A stretch of DNA of 52,550 nt from Gemmatimonadota bacterium (lineage in GTDB: Bacteria; Gemmatimonadota; Gemmatimonadetes; Longimicrobiales; Gaopeijiaceae): positions 1 through 52,550 of the forward strand of contig JAJDXG010000053.1 of NCBI GenBank assembly GCA_022823365.1, read 5' to 3'. The translations under genes and the position numbers were made by a program. The notes beneath the pieces are model-generated. The model did no database searches. It saw nothing but the letters and a program-made list of their open reading frames with translations, and was not told the origin of the DNA. Positions 7,584-16,772 of this stretch are shown here, piece after piece (position 1 is the stretch's first letter; each line of letters starts with the position of its first letter).

Positions 7584-10196
7584 TTACGGATCCGGCTCGG
7601 AAATGCGCGCCACGATGACCCGGGCGGAACTCGGGATGTCGTAGTAGAACGCGGCCCCGTTTCCGGCGCCCCTTGCGCGGAAGTCGTGGATGCGGACACC
7701 GCTGGCAGCCAGCCGGCCGTCGAAGGTGCGCCTTCCCGAGGTGGCCAGAGGCACGGCAACCGGCGCGAAGTCGTCGGCGGTGTCTTCACCGACGGTGGTA
7801 ACCGGCCAGGGGTAGAAGCCGGGCGGGTCGGGCTGACTGAAGACTTCCGTCGCGGTCGGAAAATCGTAGGTGGTGAAGTGGGGCACATCCGCGCCCGCCA
7901 CCCCCTCGCTTCCGGCGAAGGTCATGGCGACGGCGTGGTCGATCAGCAACTCCTCCATGGGCCTGCCGGTGACGGCTTCGATGCCCGCGACTCCGGCCGT
8001 GGTGAGCGAGTCGTTCAGCACGCGCATGAAGCGCTCATCCGCCGCGGCACTGCCCGTGCCCACCACCCGGTCCCGCAGGAAGCGGTGGAAATGCCAGCCC
8101 GACCCGTACACGTCGCCGATTTCTCCATCACCGTAGTCAAAGGTCAGCGCGCTCGAATCCGGGGAGATCGCAAGGACGGTGCGGGCCATCGCGGTAAAGG
8201 TGCCATAGGCCTCGGCCCGGGCGTTGCCACCGGTGGCCCGGAACGCGTCACGCAGGTCCTCTCCCGTAACGCGATCCCTCATGGCGGGACCGCCAGCGCG
8301 CTGCCACGCCAGGCGCGAGGACACTTCCTTGGCGATGTCGGCGGTCCCTTCTTCGATCCAGAAGGGATGGAATCGGCTGGCACTTCTTCTGCGATATCCC
8401 TTGTACAGCGAGCTCACGTGCTTCATCTCGTGCACGATCGTGCCCAGCGCCCAGAAGTCGTCGCCGCTGATGTCGTCGATGGACTCGGCGCCGAAGTGGA
8501 TCAGCTCCATTTCGTTCGATGCCGGACAGGAGTTGCGCGAGAGCGTCATGTCGGCGGACCACACGTAGGCCAGCGTGGCGCCCGGAAGATCGGGACGGAT
8601 GAGCACGTTCACGATGCCGTCCCCGTTCACGTCGCTCACTCCGCCGAAATAGCGCTGGATCACCTCGTCCCCGTAGTCGGCATAGTAGTCGAGGATCTGT
8701 CGGACATTGTCAGGGGAAGAGGTCGTCTGGTATTCGTAGAACGCCAGATGCTGGTTTTCGGCGACCAGCCTGGCGGTCACCGTGGTGTCTACGGTGCAGC
8801 TGCCGGCGAACGCGTCGCTGAGACGGATGGCCAGTTCCTCGGGCGCGCGGCCTCTGCCGGCCCCGCCGGCGGCTGCCTGCGCCACCTGTTGGGAGAGATC
8901 CGGAAGGATCTGGAGAGGTCCTTCCGCCGACAGGCGCTCTACCAGCTCGGCCTCACTGGCGCGCAGGCGCTCGTGGCTCCGGGCGTAGGCGCGTTCCCGT
9001 TCGAGCAGTTCGTCCAGCCAGGGGCCCCCGATGGAGGTCGCCTCCTGGCGCGGGGCGCCGCCCGTCCGTTCCGAACTCGCCACCATCGGCGCGGCGGCCG
9101 CCGTGAAGCTTCCGGCAACGCTGAGGCTGACGTCGTGGACGGGCCTGGGGGCACCAGGAGGGGGGTCCGGCGTCTCGGTCCCCACCATGGTGACGCGATA
9201 GTAGGCTCCCGCCCGCGGAGCCTGTACGAAGAAACCGCACTCCCCGCGCTCGTCAGCGCGGAAGACCTGGTAGTCTCCTTCGTCGAGGCCGAGCGCGCCC
9301 TCGCACACGCGCAGCGACAGCGCCGCGCTCGCTCTTCGCCCCTGGGCGTTGGTCACGGTGACGGTGAATTCCGTGAATCCCACGTAACGCGGCGTGCCGG
9401 CGATCAGCCCGTTGCTCGTGAAGGCAAGCCCCTCGGGGAGGCGCGTTCCCCCTTCGAGGCTCCACACGAGACCCTCGGTCGTGCCGCCGCGCGCGACCAG
9501 TTGCTGAGCGTAGGGGATGGCGATGCGGCCGACGTCCAGTGAGTCGGTAGCGATGAACAGGTCCGCGGCGCCGACGAAGTCGTGCTCGAGGTTCTGTCCC
9601 GTCGTCAGGGTCCGGGTGAAGCTGGTTGCGTCGAAGGCGAAACCGGCGGTCGTCAGCAGGGATATCGTGTACTCGCCCGGACGCAGCGCCACGAACTCAT
9701 AGCGGCCGCTGGCGTCCGTGGTGTCCGCCGCGTCCTGGAGGCCCGTCATTCCCAGCGCGATGCCCTCCACCGGTTCCGGCTGACTGCCCTGGGTCACCGC
9801 GAGCACCCTGCCCCTGATGGAGGAGGTGCGCAGATACTCGCCGGGGAAGTCCGCACGCACCTGCTGGCCGGCGGAAGTGATGGTGACCGATGCGGTGGTC
9901 CGCGAGAAGGTAACGTCGTTGGGGATCCCGCTCGCGAGCGTCACGGTGTGCGATCCCGCCGGCACGGAGACGAACTGGAACCCGCCGTCGGCGCCCGTCG
10001 CGGTGGACTGGGCGGCGGCCCCCGTCAGCGACACCAGCACGCCCGGCAGCGGCGCGCCCTCGACCGTCACCTGGCCGATGACCGTCCCCGTCGGAGCGGG
10101 CGGCGGCGGGGCCGGGTCGACCGTGCCTCCGTCGCCGCCGCAACTGGCGGCAAGAAGCCCGGCGAGCACCCCCGCCGGCAAACCTCGCAGTCTCAT
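7584..10196 (-). CDS. Modular surface lipoprotein with a C-terminal HExxH metalloprotease domain
   Basis: 870 residues. The signal peptide ends at GLLAASCGG (lipobox) and is followed by a Pro-rich tether. Module order: a carboxypeptidase-regulatory-like beta-sandwich (about 37-118, GTVIGQVTVEGAPLPG), a second one (about 125-210, SSIRGRVLAV), and a putative Ig-like domain (about 228-300, LPEGLAFTSNGLIAGTPRYVG). A linker then leads to a gluzincin-like domain with GTIVHEMKHVSSLYKG, and about 20 residues later FWIEEGTADIAKE, giving HExxH plus a downstream Glu as third zinc ligand. A DVNGDGIVNVLI segment ahead of it looks like a calcium loop. The arrangement resembles the M30 (hyicolysin) group. 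It likely degrades proteins at the cell surface. GGAG precedes the ATG by 8 nt. Confidence 0.75.
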   Translation of the reverse strand: MRLRGLPAGVLAGLLAASCGGDGGTVDPAPPPPAPTGTVIGQVTVEGAPLPGVLVSLTGAAAQSTATGADGGFQFVSVPAGSHTVTLASGIPNDVTFSRTTASVTITSAGQQVRADFPGEYLRTSSIRGRVLAVTQGSQPEPVEGIALGMTGLQDAADTTDASGRYEFVALRPGEYTISLLTTAGFAFDATSFTRTLTTGQNLEHDFVGAADLFIATDSLDVGRIAIPYAQQLVARGGTTEGLVWSLEGGTRLPEGLAFTSNGLIAGTPRYVGFTEFTVTVTNAQGRRASAALSLRVCEGALGLDEGDYQVFRADERGECGFFVQAPRAGAYYRVTMVGTETPDPPPGAPRPVHDVSLSVAGSFTAAAAPMVASSERTGGAPRQEATSIGGPWLDELLERERAYARSHERLRASEAELVERLSAEGPLQILPDLSQQVAQAAAGGAGRGRAPEELAIRLSDAFAGSCTVDTTVTARLVAENQHLAFYEYQTTSSPDNVRQILDYYADYGDEVIQRYFGGVSDVNGDGIVNVLIRPDLPGATLAYVWSADMTLSRNSCPASNEMELIHFGAESIDDISGDDFWALGTIVHEMKHVSSLYKGYRRRSASRFHPFWIEEGTADIAKEVSSRLAWQRAGGPAMRDRVTGEDLRDAFRATGGNARAEAYGTFTAMARTVLAISPDSSALTFDYGDGEIGDVYGSGWHFHRFLRDRVVGTGSAAADERFMRVLNDSLTTAGVAGIEAVTGRPMEELLIDHAVAMTFAGSEGVAGADVPHFTTYDFPTATEVFSQPDPPGFYPWPVTTVGEDTADDFAPVAVPLATSGRRTFDGRLAASGVRIHDFRARGAGNGAAFYYDIPSSARVIVARISEPDP

Positions 10197-10362
10197 TTAT
10201 GATCTCCGATATCGACGTGCTCGGCGTTCGGCGAAGAGGCCGTGCGTCTTCCGTCGCCGCGTGTGTATTACGTCTCCCGTGTCCTCCCACAAGGTATACA
10301 TTCGCACATCTTCGCGCCCCGGCGCGCGCGGGCCTTCAGGGGGGAAGTGGTGCCGGTGGGGC

Positions 10363-11301
10363 TCACCCTGGCTGAGTGGCCGGCTCCGTCACCAGGAGGG
10401 TGGCCGCATCCGCGTCCAGGCGCGCCCTGGCCAGCACGGGGACGGTGCAGTTGTGCTCCGTGTGCCCGAAGGGAAGGTCGGCAACCGCCGGCACTCCTGG
10501 TCGGACGGCGACCTCGCTGAGCACGGCGACGATATCGCTCAGCCCTTCGCTCACTCCGGTGAACCGTCCGAAGGCAAGTCCCGCGACATCGTCAAGCACC
10601 CCGGCCCGGAGGAGCTGGTGCAGCATCCGGTCCACCCTGTAGGCGGGCTCCCCCACATCTTCGAGGAACAGGATGCGGCCGCGCGCGGAGATGGCATCGC
10701 GCGACCCGCAAAGAGACGCCAGGATCGCGAGATTCCCGCCGATGAGCCTTCCCTCCGCGCTCCCTCCCCGCAGCGCATGGGGAGCGGGATCTTCGGGCCG
10801 GGACGACAGCGGTCCCGGAGCTTCTCCGGAGAAGAGTGCCGCACGGAACGACGCCTCGGTTTCCGGGGGGAAGTCGGCCCCGGGATGCGGTCCATGGAAG
10901 GAGACCACTCCCGCCCGCGCATGGAGGGCGTGGAGGTTGGTGTTGTCGCTGAAGCCGATGAAGGGGATGGGGTCGCGGCGCTGGCGCGCCAGATCCAGGC
11001 CGTCGAGGATGCGGAGCGTCCCGTATCCGCCGCGTAGCGCCCATACTGCGTCGGTCGCCGGATCGTCGAAGGCGGACTGCAGGTCCGCGAGCCGCTCCTC
11101 GTCGCTTCCGGCCAGGTAGCCCCGCCTCCGGGTCGCCGCCGGGTACGTGACCGGTTCCAGTTCGAGCCTCCGGCAACGATCGACGGCCTCGTCGAGCACA
11201 CCGGGCCCGAGCGGCCCCGCCGGGGCTACGAGCGCCACGCGCGCGCCGGGCCGAAGCGCTCGCGGCCGGAGCGGCGGCTGGGTGGAAACCCGGGATGTCA
11301 T
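10363..11301 (-). CDS. ldcA: LD-carboxypeptidase, serine peptidase family S66
   Basis: A 312-residue cytosolic protein without a signal peptide. S66 hallmarks: ALVAPAGP at the N-terminus, ALRGGYGTLRIL, FIGFSDNTNLH (nucleophile Ser near residue 117), LFLEDVGEPAYRVDRML (catalytic Glu) and LPFGHTEHNCTVPV (catalytic His). The enzyme removes the terminal D-Ala from murein tetrapeptides during cell-wall recycling, giving tripeptide; related MccF members cleave microcin C-type compounds. Its ATG overlaps the stop of mpl by 4 nt (ATGA), so the two are translationally coupled, which favours the recycling role: LdcA would supply the tripeptide that Mpl reuses. Confidence 0.9.
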   Translation of the reverse strand: MTSRVSTQPPLRPRALRPGARVALVAPAGPLGPGVLDEAVDRCRRLELEPVTYPAATRRRGYLAGSDEERLADLQSAFDDPATDAVWALRGGYGTLRILDGLDLARQRRDPIPFIGFSDNTNLHALHARAGVVSFHGPHPGADFPPETEASFRAALFSGEAPGPLSSRPEDPAPHALRGGSAEGRLIGGNLAILASLCGSRDAISARGRILFLEDVGEPAYRVDRMLHQLLRAGVLDDVAGLAFGRFTGVSEGLSDIVAVLSEVAVRPGVPAVADLPFGHTEHNCTVPVLARARLDADAATLLVTEPATQPG

Positions 11302-12773
11302 CCGACCGCCGCGCTCCCGTGCGACTTTGCGCCACGCGCGGCACGCTCCGGGCCCAGCTCGGCCAGCAGCCGCTCGTGGATGCCTCCGAATCCCCCGTTG
11401 GACATGATCAGCACCACGTCGCCGGGGCGCGCCCTACGGACGATGCGCTTCACGATGCCGTCGACTGCCGGTTCGTAGTCGGCTTCGACGCCCTTGGCGC
11501 GCAGCGACGCGATCAGCTGCGCAGGGTCCAGCCGGATCGTGTCATCGTAGCGCTCGGGTCGGAAGAGCGCGGCCACAACGGCGTGGTCGGCCTCGGCGAG
11601 CGCCTCCCCGTAGGCTTCCTGGAATTCCCGCCGCTGAGCGGTGTAGCTGCGGGGCTCGAAGACGGCGATCAGCCGCCGGCCGCGGAACCGCTGCCGCGCC
11701 GCTCTCAGGGTGGCGGCTACCGCGGTGGGGTGGTGCGCGAAGTCGTCGACCACTGTGACGCCCCCGGCCTCCCCTCGAACTTCCATGCGGCGGCGGACGC
11801 CCCGGAAGGTGCCGAGACCCTCGCGGATCGCGTCCCAGGGCGCGCCGGCAGCGGCAGCGGCCGCCATCGCCGCCAGGGCGTTCAGGACGTTGAAGTCGCC
11901 CGCGAGCCGCATCTCTGCCTCCCCCAGCATTGCCCCGTCCCGCCGGACCGCGAAGCGGGTGCCCGCCTCCCCGCCGCGTATTCGCTCGGCCCGCCATCGG
12001 GGATTCGAGGGGACGCCTTCCGCAGTCGTCCCGGTGTCGGGCGCACCGATGCCAAAGGACTGGACGGGCGCGGGCGACACACCGCACATCGCGCGCAGAG
12101 CCGCCGAGTCCCAGCCCGCCACCAGCGTGCCCGCCCGAGGCACCAGGTTGATGAAGCGCTCGAAGGCGAAGCGGTAGGCGACGTCGTCGCGGAAGATGTC
12201 CGCGTGGTCGAACTCGACGTTGGTCACCACCGCCGTCCACGGCAGGTAGTGCCACATCTTGGGGCCCTTGTCGAAATACGCGGTGTCGTACTCGTCCGCC
12301 TCGATGACGAAGAGCTCGGAGCCCGTGAGCCGGAACGAGATGCCGAAGTTCTCAGGGATGCCTCCGATGAGAAACGAAGGATCTAGCCCCGCCGCCTCCA
12401 GCAGCCATGCGACCAGGCTTGCGGTGGTGGTCTTGCCGTGCGTTCCCGCCACCGCGACCACATGGCGGCCGGCCAGAAACCGCTCCTTGATCACGGCGGC
12501 CGCGGACGTGTAGCGCAGCCGCCGATCCAGCACCTCCTCGAGCTCGGGGTTGCCCCGGCCGATCGCGTTGCCCACCACGACCACGTCCGGATCGCCGGCC
12601 AGATTGGCGGGGTCGTACCGGTCCGCGTATTCGATGCCCAGATCGTCGAGCATCAGCGACATGGGGGGGTAGACGCCCTGGTCGGATCCGGTCACCCGGT
12701 CGCCCCTCGCGCGCAGGAGCCCGGCGAGCGAGGCCATCGCGGTGCCCGCGATCCCGATCAGGTGATAGTGCAT
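11298..12773 (-). CDS. mpl: UDP-N-acetylmuramate:L-alanyl-gamma-D-glutamyl-meso-diaminopimelate ligase
   Basis: About 491 residues from ATG 12773 (MHYHLIGIAGTAMASLAG, the usual Mpl/MurC N-terminal glycine loop); an upstream extension of the frame is only a shadow. The ATP-binding P-loop AGTHGKTTT lies near residue 109. Further Mur-ligase landmarks are VIEADEYDTAYFDK, TNVEFDHADIF, FNVLNALAAMAAA, VVDDFAHHPTAV and FEPRSYT. Mpl attaches recycled tripeptide to UDP-MurNAc, bypassing MurC, MurD and MurE. The GPKMWHYLPW insertion is typical of Mpl and separates it from MurC. The product is somewhat longer than the E. coli enzyme. It lies 37 nt after the CPBP gene and overlaps ldcA. Confidence 0.93.
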   Translation of the reverse strand: MHYHLIGIAGTAMASLAGLLRARGDRVTGSDQGVYPPMSLMLDDLGIEYADRYDPANLAGDPDVVVVGNAIGRGNPELEEVLDRRLRYTSAAAVIKERFLAGRHVVAVAGTHGKTTTASLVAWLLEAAGLDPSFLIGGIPENFGISFRLTGSELFVIEADEYDTAYFDKGPKMWHYLPWTAVVTNVEFDHADIFRDDVAYRFAFERFINLVPRAGTLVAGWDSAALRAMCGVSPAPVQSFGIGAPDTGTTAEGVPSNPRWRAERIRGGEAGTRFAVRRDGAMLGEAEMRLAGDFNVLNALAAMAAAAAAGAPWDAIREGLGTFRGVRRRMEVRGEAGGVTVVDDFAHHPTAVAATLRAARQRFRGRRLIAVFEPRSYTAQRREFQEAYGEALAEADHAVVAALFRPERYDDTIRLDPAQLIASLRAKGVEADYEPAVDGIVKRIVRRARPGDVVLIMSNGGFGGIHERLLAELGPERAARGAKSHGSAAVG

Positions 12774-12810
12774 GACTTTCCCGCGACACCTGGATGTGTC
12801 CCGTCTCGCA

Positions 12811-15800
12811 TCACCCTGCCTGGCGCTGCCGCGATACCGGTGCCGTACCCTGCATCTCGCGCATCCATCCGACGGCGAGCGCGCCCACTGCCATGACCCC
12901 CAGCACACCGCCCAGCCTCGCCCCCGGATAGGGTCCGGTTGCGACCTGAACGAGGAAGTCGGCGCAGATCAAGGTCCCGACGAAGCCGGGTACCAACGCC
13001 GGCGCCGCCGCCCCGAGACGGGCCAGCGCGAAGAAGACGGCGCCACTCAGGAGTGCGGCCGGCACCCAGGTGAGAACCGATTCCTCCAGTGGCCCCGGCA
13101 CGGAGAGGATCCCGGCCGCCAGCACCAGGACCCACAGCGCGACGCGCGAGCGGAGGCGGTCGCCCGACCTCAACGCGAGGCCGCTCATCAGGAGCAATCC
13201 CGTCGTTCCAAAGAGAAGCCGGTTGGTCGCTCCAAGCGGCCCGGCCAGGGTTGGGATGAAGGAGTTGGCCCCAGCGATGTCGGGCCATCCGGGAAGTCCC
13301 CCGGCGGCCCACTCCCGGAGCGCCACGACACCCAGCAGGGCGGCGCCCACCGCCAGGGCGAGCGCGCGCGTTGCCGGTCCCTCCGCTTGCCCGTCCCGCG
13401 CCACCCCGAGCCACCTGTGCGCCAGCGCGGCCCCCAGGCCGACCGCCGCCGATCCGAAGAGGAGCACGAGAAAGCCCCCGAAGGCCGCGATTCCCGCCTG
13501 AAGGCCCCACGGCTGCGCCGGCGAGAAAACGGCCTCGGTTGCCGGCCAGGAGTTGGCCTGCCCGAGACCCAACACCACCGCGGCGAGCAGGGTCGCGCGG
13601 ACGAACAGCCGCGCATCCAGCCCGTGCCTCGCCCACGTAACCGCCGACAGGATGCATGCCCCGGCAAAACCGAGCACGAGCACCAGCAAGGCGCACAGGT
13701 TCATGAGGTTGCGGAGCGCCTCTCCGTCCGCCCGGGCGAGTTCCCACTCCTCGGGCACGTTCACGAAGCGATCCGCATCCACGACCTCGTCGCCAGCGAG
13801 CAACACCGTCAGCCGCGCTTCACCGGAGATCTCCGAGAGGACCGCCCGGTCCTCGAAGGTGAATCTCCAGTCGGTGCGCTCCGGCCGCGCCGTCTGGACG
13901 GCGCCGACTTCCTCGATGGACTCCGGGCCCATCCCGTACCTTGCCTGGATCGCGGCGAGCGCGGCCGCACGCGCGGTCTCCTCATCCGGATGCGCGCCCG
14001 GACGTGCCTCGGGAAGGATGTGCCGGAGACGCAAGGGTTCGCCCGCCTCGTCGACGTGGACGCGCAGTTCCTCGACGCGCTCCTCGGGGTCGGCCTGGAA
14101 GTCCAGGAAACGCACCGTCCACTGAGGCCTCCTCAGATAGGTCCCGAGCAGGCTCTCGTACACCTCCGGGCCGGCTTCCTCGAAAACGTATCGGTGGTCG
14201 TTTCCCCGACCGCCATCCACCCGGGCAAGGGGCCTCCACGACTCCACGGCGTGCCCGCGCCGCTCCAGCGTGTCCAGGGCGACGGCGATCGCCTCGCTCC
14301 TGGTCGCGGTCAGTCGTGGCGCGCCGCCGGCGTCGCTGAACGCACCGGCACCCCAGGCGGAGACACCGATCACACCCAGCGCGTAGACCAGCTTGCGCCG
14401 CGAGAGAAAGCCCCGGGCGGCCGAAGACGCCTCCGAAGCGGGCGACTCGGCACCGGCCTCCGCGCCCGGCTCCGCGTCCGCGTCCGGTTCCTCCACGGCG
14501 GGCGGTTTCCAGGCGCGGTTGTACGCCCATTCCGGCGCCTTCGCGCGCGCACCCACCTTCAGCCGCGCCCCGACCACAACCAGAAGCGGAGCCAGCCCGG
14601 CCGCCACCACGACCACCCTGTCCAGGAGTATGCCGGGCGCGGATGACGCGAAGAGTGGAATAGACAGCAGCGAGAGGTTGTAGGTGAAGTGGGAGAGGAT
14701 GGTCGGCACGAGACCGAAATACAGGTAGACCACGCCCCAGAGCAGGGCGGGAACCGTGAGCTCCACCACCCGGGCGTAGGCCGGCTGCTGAGGGTAGTTG
14801 GCGTGACCGGCGGCGAAGACGACTGCCTGCAGCACGACCGCCCCCCAGATCCAGAGGCTCTTCCGTCCGTAGCGCGCCGCCAGCAGGGCCGCGCACGCGA
14901 TGGGGATGGCGCGGAACGCGCTCTCCTCCCAGAAGGCCGCGAAGAGCGAGGTCGAGACCGCCACAAGCCAGGGCTGCGCCGTGGCGAGCAGGTCGGGCTG
15001 GATGACGGCCTCGGCAGGAGACCACCAGCCTTCGAGCCGGGACGTGGCCAGGTAGAAGAGCACCACGTAGCCGAGTTGAGTTCCCAGGAGCAGGTACGCG
15101 CCGGCGGTTCGGCCGAGCGCAGGCATGGACGCCGCAACCTGGGGCGACCAGAAACGCCACTGTTGAAGGTGGCCGGGGAACGCTCGCCGGCCGAGCGATT
15201 CCCCCGCCAGGTAGATGAACGCCAGAAGCGGAGCGCCGAGCGCGGCGGTCGCCCCTGCCAGGACCAGTTGCTGGGCCAGGAACGTCCGGACCGAGACGGC
15301 GGGGTCGTAGCCCATCCAGCTGAGCGGGAGAGTGTTCACGATCCCGAGGCCGAGCAGCACGGCGGTGACGGCGCCCCAGACGAGGGCCGGACGCCAGACG
15401 ATCAGACGCTTCCTCATGAGGAAGGCCGTGCCGCCTACGCCTCCCACAAGCAGGAAGAGGACGACGAAAACCGACTGCGATGCGAACGCGATCGCATCGT
15501 TCCTCGAACGCATGTCGCCGTAGCGCTGGGAGAAGGCCTCCGGCACGAAGACGAAGTGCGCAAGCTCGGAGGCACGCTCCCCTGCTATGCGGATCCGCAG
15601 CCGAAAGCGGCCCTCCTCCACTGTCGCGTCCATCCGCTCGAACACGAACGTGTGATCCACGCGTCCGCCGGGCTGCGTTTCCTGGGACGACTCGAGGAGC
15701 TCGAACGGGGCAAGATCCACCCCCCACTCCGCCGCAGTTCCGTCGGCCACGGCTCGAGCTTCGGCCTCGGCGAGGTTGCCGCTCCCCGGATCGTCCTCCG

Positions 15801-16200
15801 AGAGGCGAAGGCGGAACCCGTACGGCTCGCCCGCGGGCGTGAATCGAACCTGACTTTCCTCGATCGCCCCTTCCTGGAAGCGTCGCACCGTCCACACGTA
15901 CGGCTGATGGATGCCACGCTCGGCGAGCCCCGCGAACGCGTCCCTTCCTCCCGCTTCCAGTTCGACGTAGGACTGTACTTCGGGGTCCGTCTGGCCGAAC
16001 GTGGCGGCCGTCCGAGCGTCCGCCGGATCCCATCCGTACTGCCGCGCCAGGGTGTCCGCGCGGGCGACGGCGGCCTCGCGGTCCATGGCGAGATCCAGCG
16101 TGACGATGGGGAAGGCGGCCGGAAAGAACCGGATCGCGACGACGACGCCGGCGACTCCGAGGAGGCCGAAGAGGATCCAGGGGCCCGGCCGACGCATCAT
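12811..16200 (-). CDS. Giant CPBP-family intramembrane protein, internally duplicated
   Basis: 1129 residues, far larger than usual CPBP proteins (about 200-350). The start is ATG-ATG at 16200/16197 behind GGGAGGG. Order: one helix, an extracytoplasmic domain (about 38-220), then a helix bundle with the CPBP motifs EESAFR (near 424), FAAGHANYP (near 465) and SHFTYN (near 503). These are the EExxxR, FxxxH and HxxxN residues of Rce1/CAAX-type glutamic intramembrane proteases. After a Pro/Ala/Glu-rich linker (about 575-610) the same layout repeats: an extracytoplasmic domain (about 628-820) and a second helix bundle. There the motif reads EESVLT near 1038 and the His motifs are gone. I infer an active N-terminal half and a decayed C-terminal half. 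Substrate unknown. Confidence 0.75.
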   Translation of the reverse strand: MMRRPGPWILFGLLGVAGVVVAIRFFPAAFPIVTLDLAMDREAAVARADTLARQYGWDPADARTAATFGQTDPEVQSYVELEAGGRDAFAGLAERGIHQPYVWTVRRFQEGAIEESQVRFTPAGEPYGFRLRLSEDDPGSGNLAEAEARAVADGTAAEWGVDLAPFELLESSQETQPGGRVDHTFVFERMDATVEEGRFRLRIRIAGERASELAHFVFVPEAFSQRYGDMRSRNDAIAFASQSVFVVLFLLVGGVGGTAFLMRKRLIVWRPALVWGAVTAVLLGLGIVNTLPLSWMGYDPAVSVRTFLAQQLVLAGATAALGAPLLAFIYLAGESLGRRAFPGHLQQWRFWSPQVAASMPALGRTAGAYLLLGTQLGYVVLFYLATSRLEGWWSPAEAVIQPDLLATAQPWLVAVSTSLFAAFWEESAFRAIPIACAALLAARYGRKSLWIWGAVVLQAVVFAAGHANYPQQPAYARVVELTVPALLWGVVYLYFGLVPTILSHFTYNLSLLSIPLFASSAPGILLDRVVVVAAGLAPLLVVVGARLKVGARAKAPEWAYNRAWKPPAVEEPDADAEPGAEAGAESPASEASSAARGFLSRRKLVYALGVIGVSAWGAGAFSDAGGAPRLTATRSEAIAVALDTLERRGHAVESWRPLARVDGGRGNDHRYVFEEAGPEVYESLLGTYLRRPQWTVRFLDFQADPEERVEELRVHVDEAGEPLRLRHILPEARPGAHPDEETARAAALAAIQARYGMGPESIEEVGAVQTARPERTDWRFTFEDRAVLSEISGEARLTVLLAGDEVVDADRFVNVPEEWELARADGEALRNLMNLCALLVLVLGFAGACILSAVTWARHGLDARLFVRATLLAAVVLGLGQANSWPATEAVFSPAQPWGLQAGIAAFGGFLVLLFGSAAVGLGAALAHRWLGVARDGQAEGPATRALALAVGAALLGVVALREWAAGGLPGWPDIAGANSFIPTLAGPLGATNRLLFGTTGLLLMSGLALRSGDRLRSRVALWVLVLAAGILSVPGPLEESVLTWVPAALLSGAVFFALARLGAAAPALVPGFVGTLICADFLVQVATGPYPGARLGGVLGVMAVGALAVGWMREMQGTAPVSRQRQAG

Positions 16201-16228
16201 GTCACCCTCCCGGCAAGCGCGCTGACGC

Positions 16229-16771
16229 CTAGCCGAACAGCAGCCGCACGACCCACACCGCGAACAGCATCGCCGCGATGTCGGCCGTCAGCCCGGCGGG
16301 AATGGCGTGCCGGGTGCGCTTGATGTTGACGGCGCCGAAGTACACGGCCACGACGTAGAAGGTCGTCTCGGTGGAGCCGAACATCACCGCGGCCATCTTG
16401 ACGAACAGCGAGTCCTCGCCGTACCGGGCGACCATGTCCGCGACCAGCCCCGCCGAGCCCGAGCCGGTGAGCGGGCGGATGATCGCCATGGGCAGGACCT
16501 CGGCCGGGAAGCCGATCGGCTCCAGCACCGGGTTCAGCAGCGCGATGAGCGCATCCATCGCCCCGCTGGCGCGGAACATGCCGATGGCGAACAGGATGGC
16601 CACGAGGTAGGGGATGATGCGCACCGCCACCCCGAACCCTTCCTTCGCCCCCTCCACGAAGGTCTCGTAGACCGGCACCCGCTTGTACAGCCCGTACAGG
16701 GGGAAGCCGACCAGGATGACCGGGATGACGAAGGCGGAGAGGAGCCCGATCAACTCACGCGCGAGTTCCAT
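16229..16771 (-). CDS. spmB: SpmB-like nucleoside-recognition (Gate) domain membrane protein
   Basis: A 180-residue membrane protein. The sequence IIRPLTGSGSAGLVADM, then GEDSLFVKMAAVMFGSTETTFYVVAVYFG and KRTRHAIPAGLTADI, is the SpmB signature. SpmA and SpmB are named for Bacillus spore-core dehydration, but the pair is widespread in non-sporulating bacteria, where its role is unsettled; the Gate domain relates to transport. Its ATG begins one nt after the stop of the SpmA gene, so the two are almost certainly cotranslated and probably form a complex. Confidence 0.85.
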   Translation of the reverse strand: MELARELIGLLSAFVIPVILVGFPLYGLYKRVPVYETFVEGAKEGFGVAVRIIPYLVAILFAIGMFRASGAMDALIALLNPVLEPIGFPAEVLPMAIIRPLTGSGSAGLVADMVARYGEDSLFVKMAAVMFGSTETTFYVVAVYFGAVNIKRTRHAIPAGLTADIAAMLFAVWVVRLLFG

Positions 16772-16772
16772 C

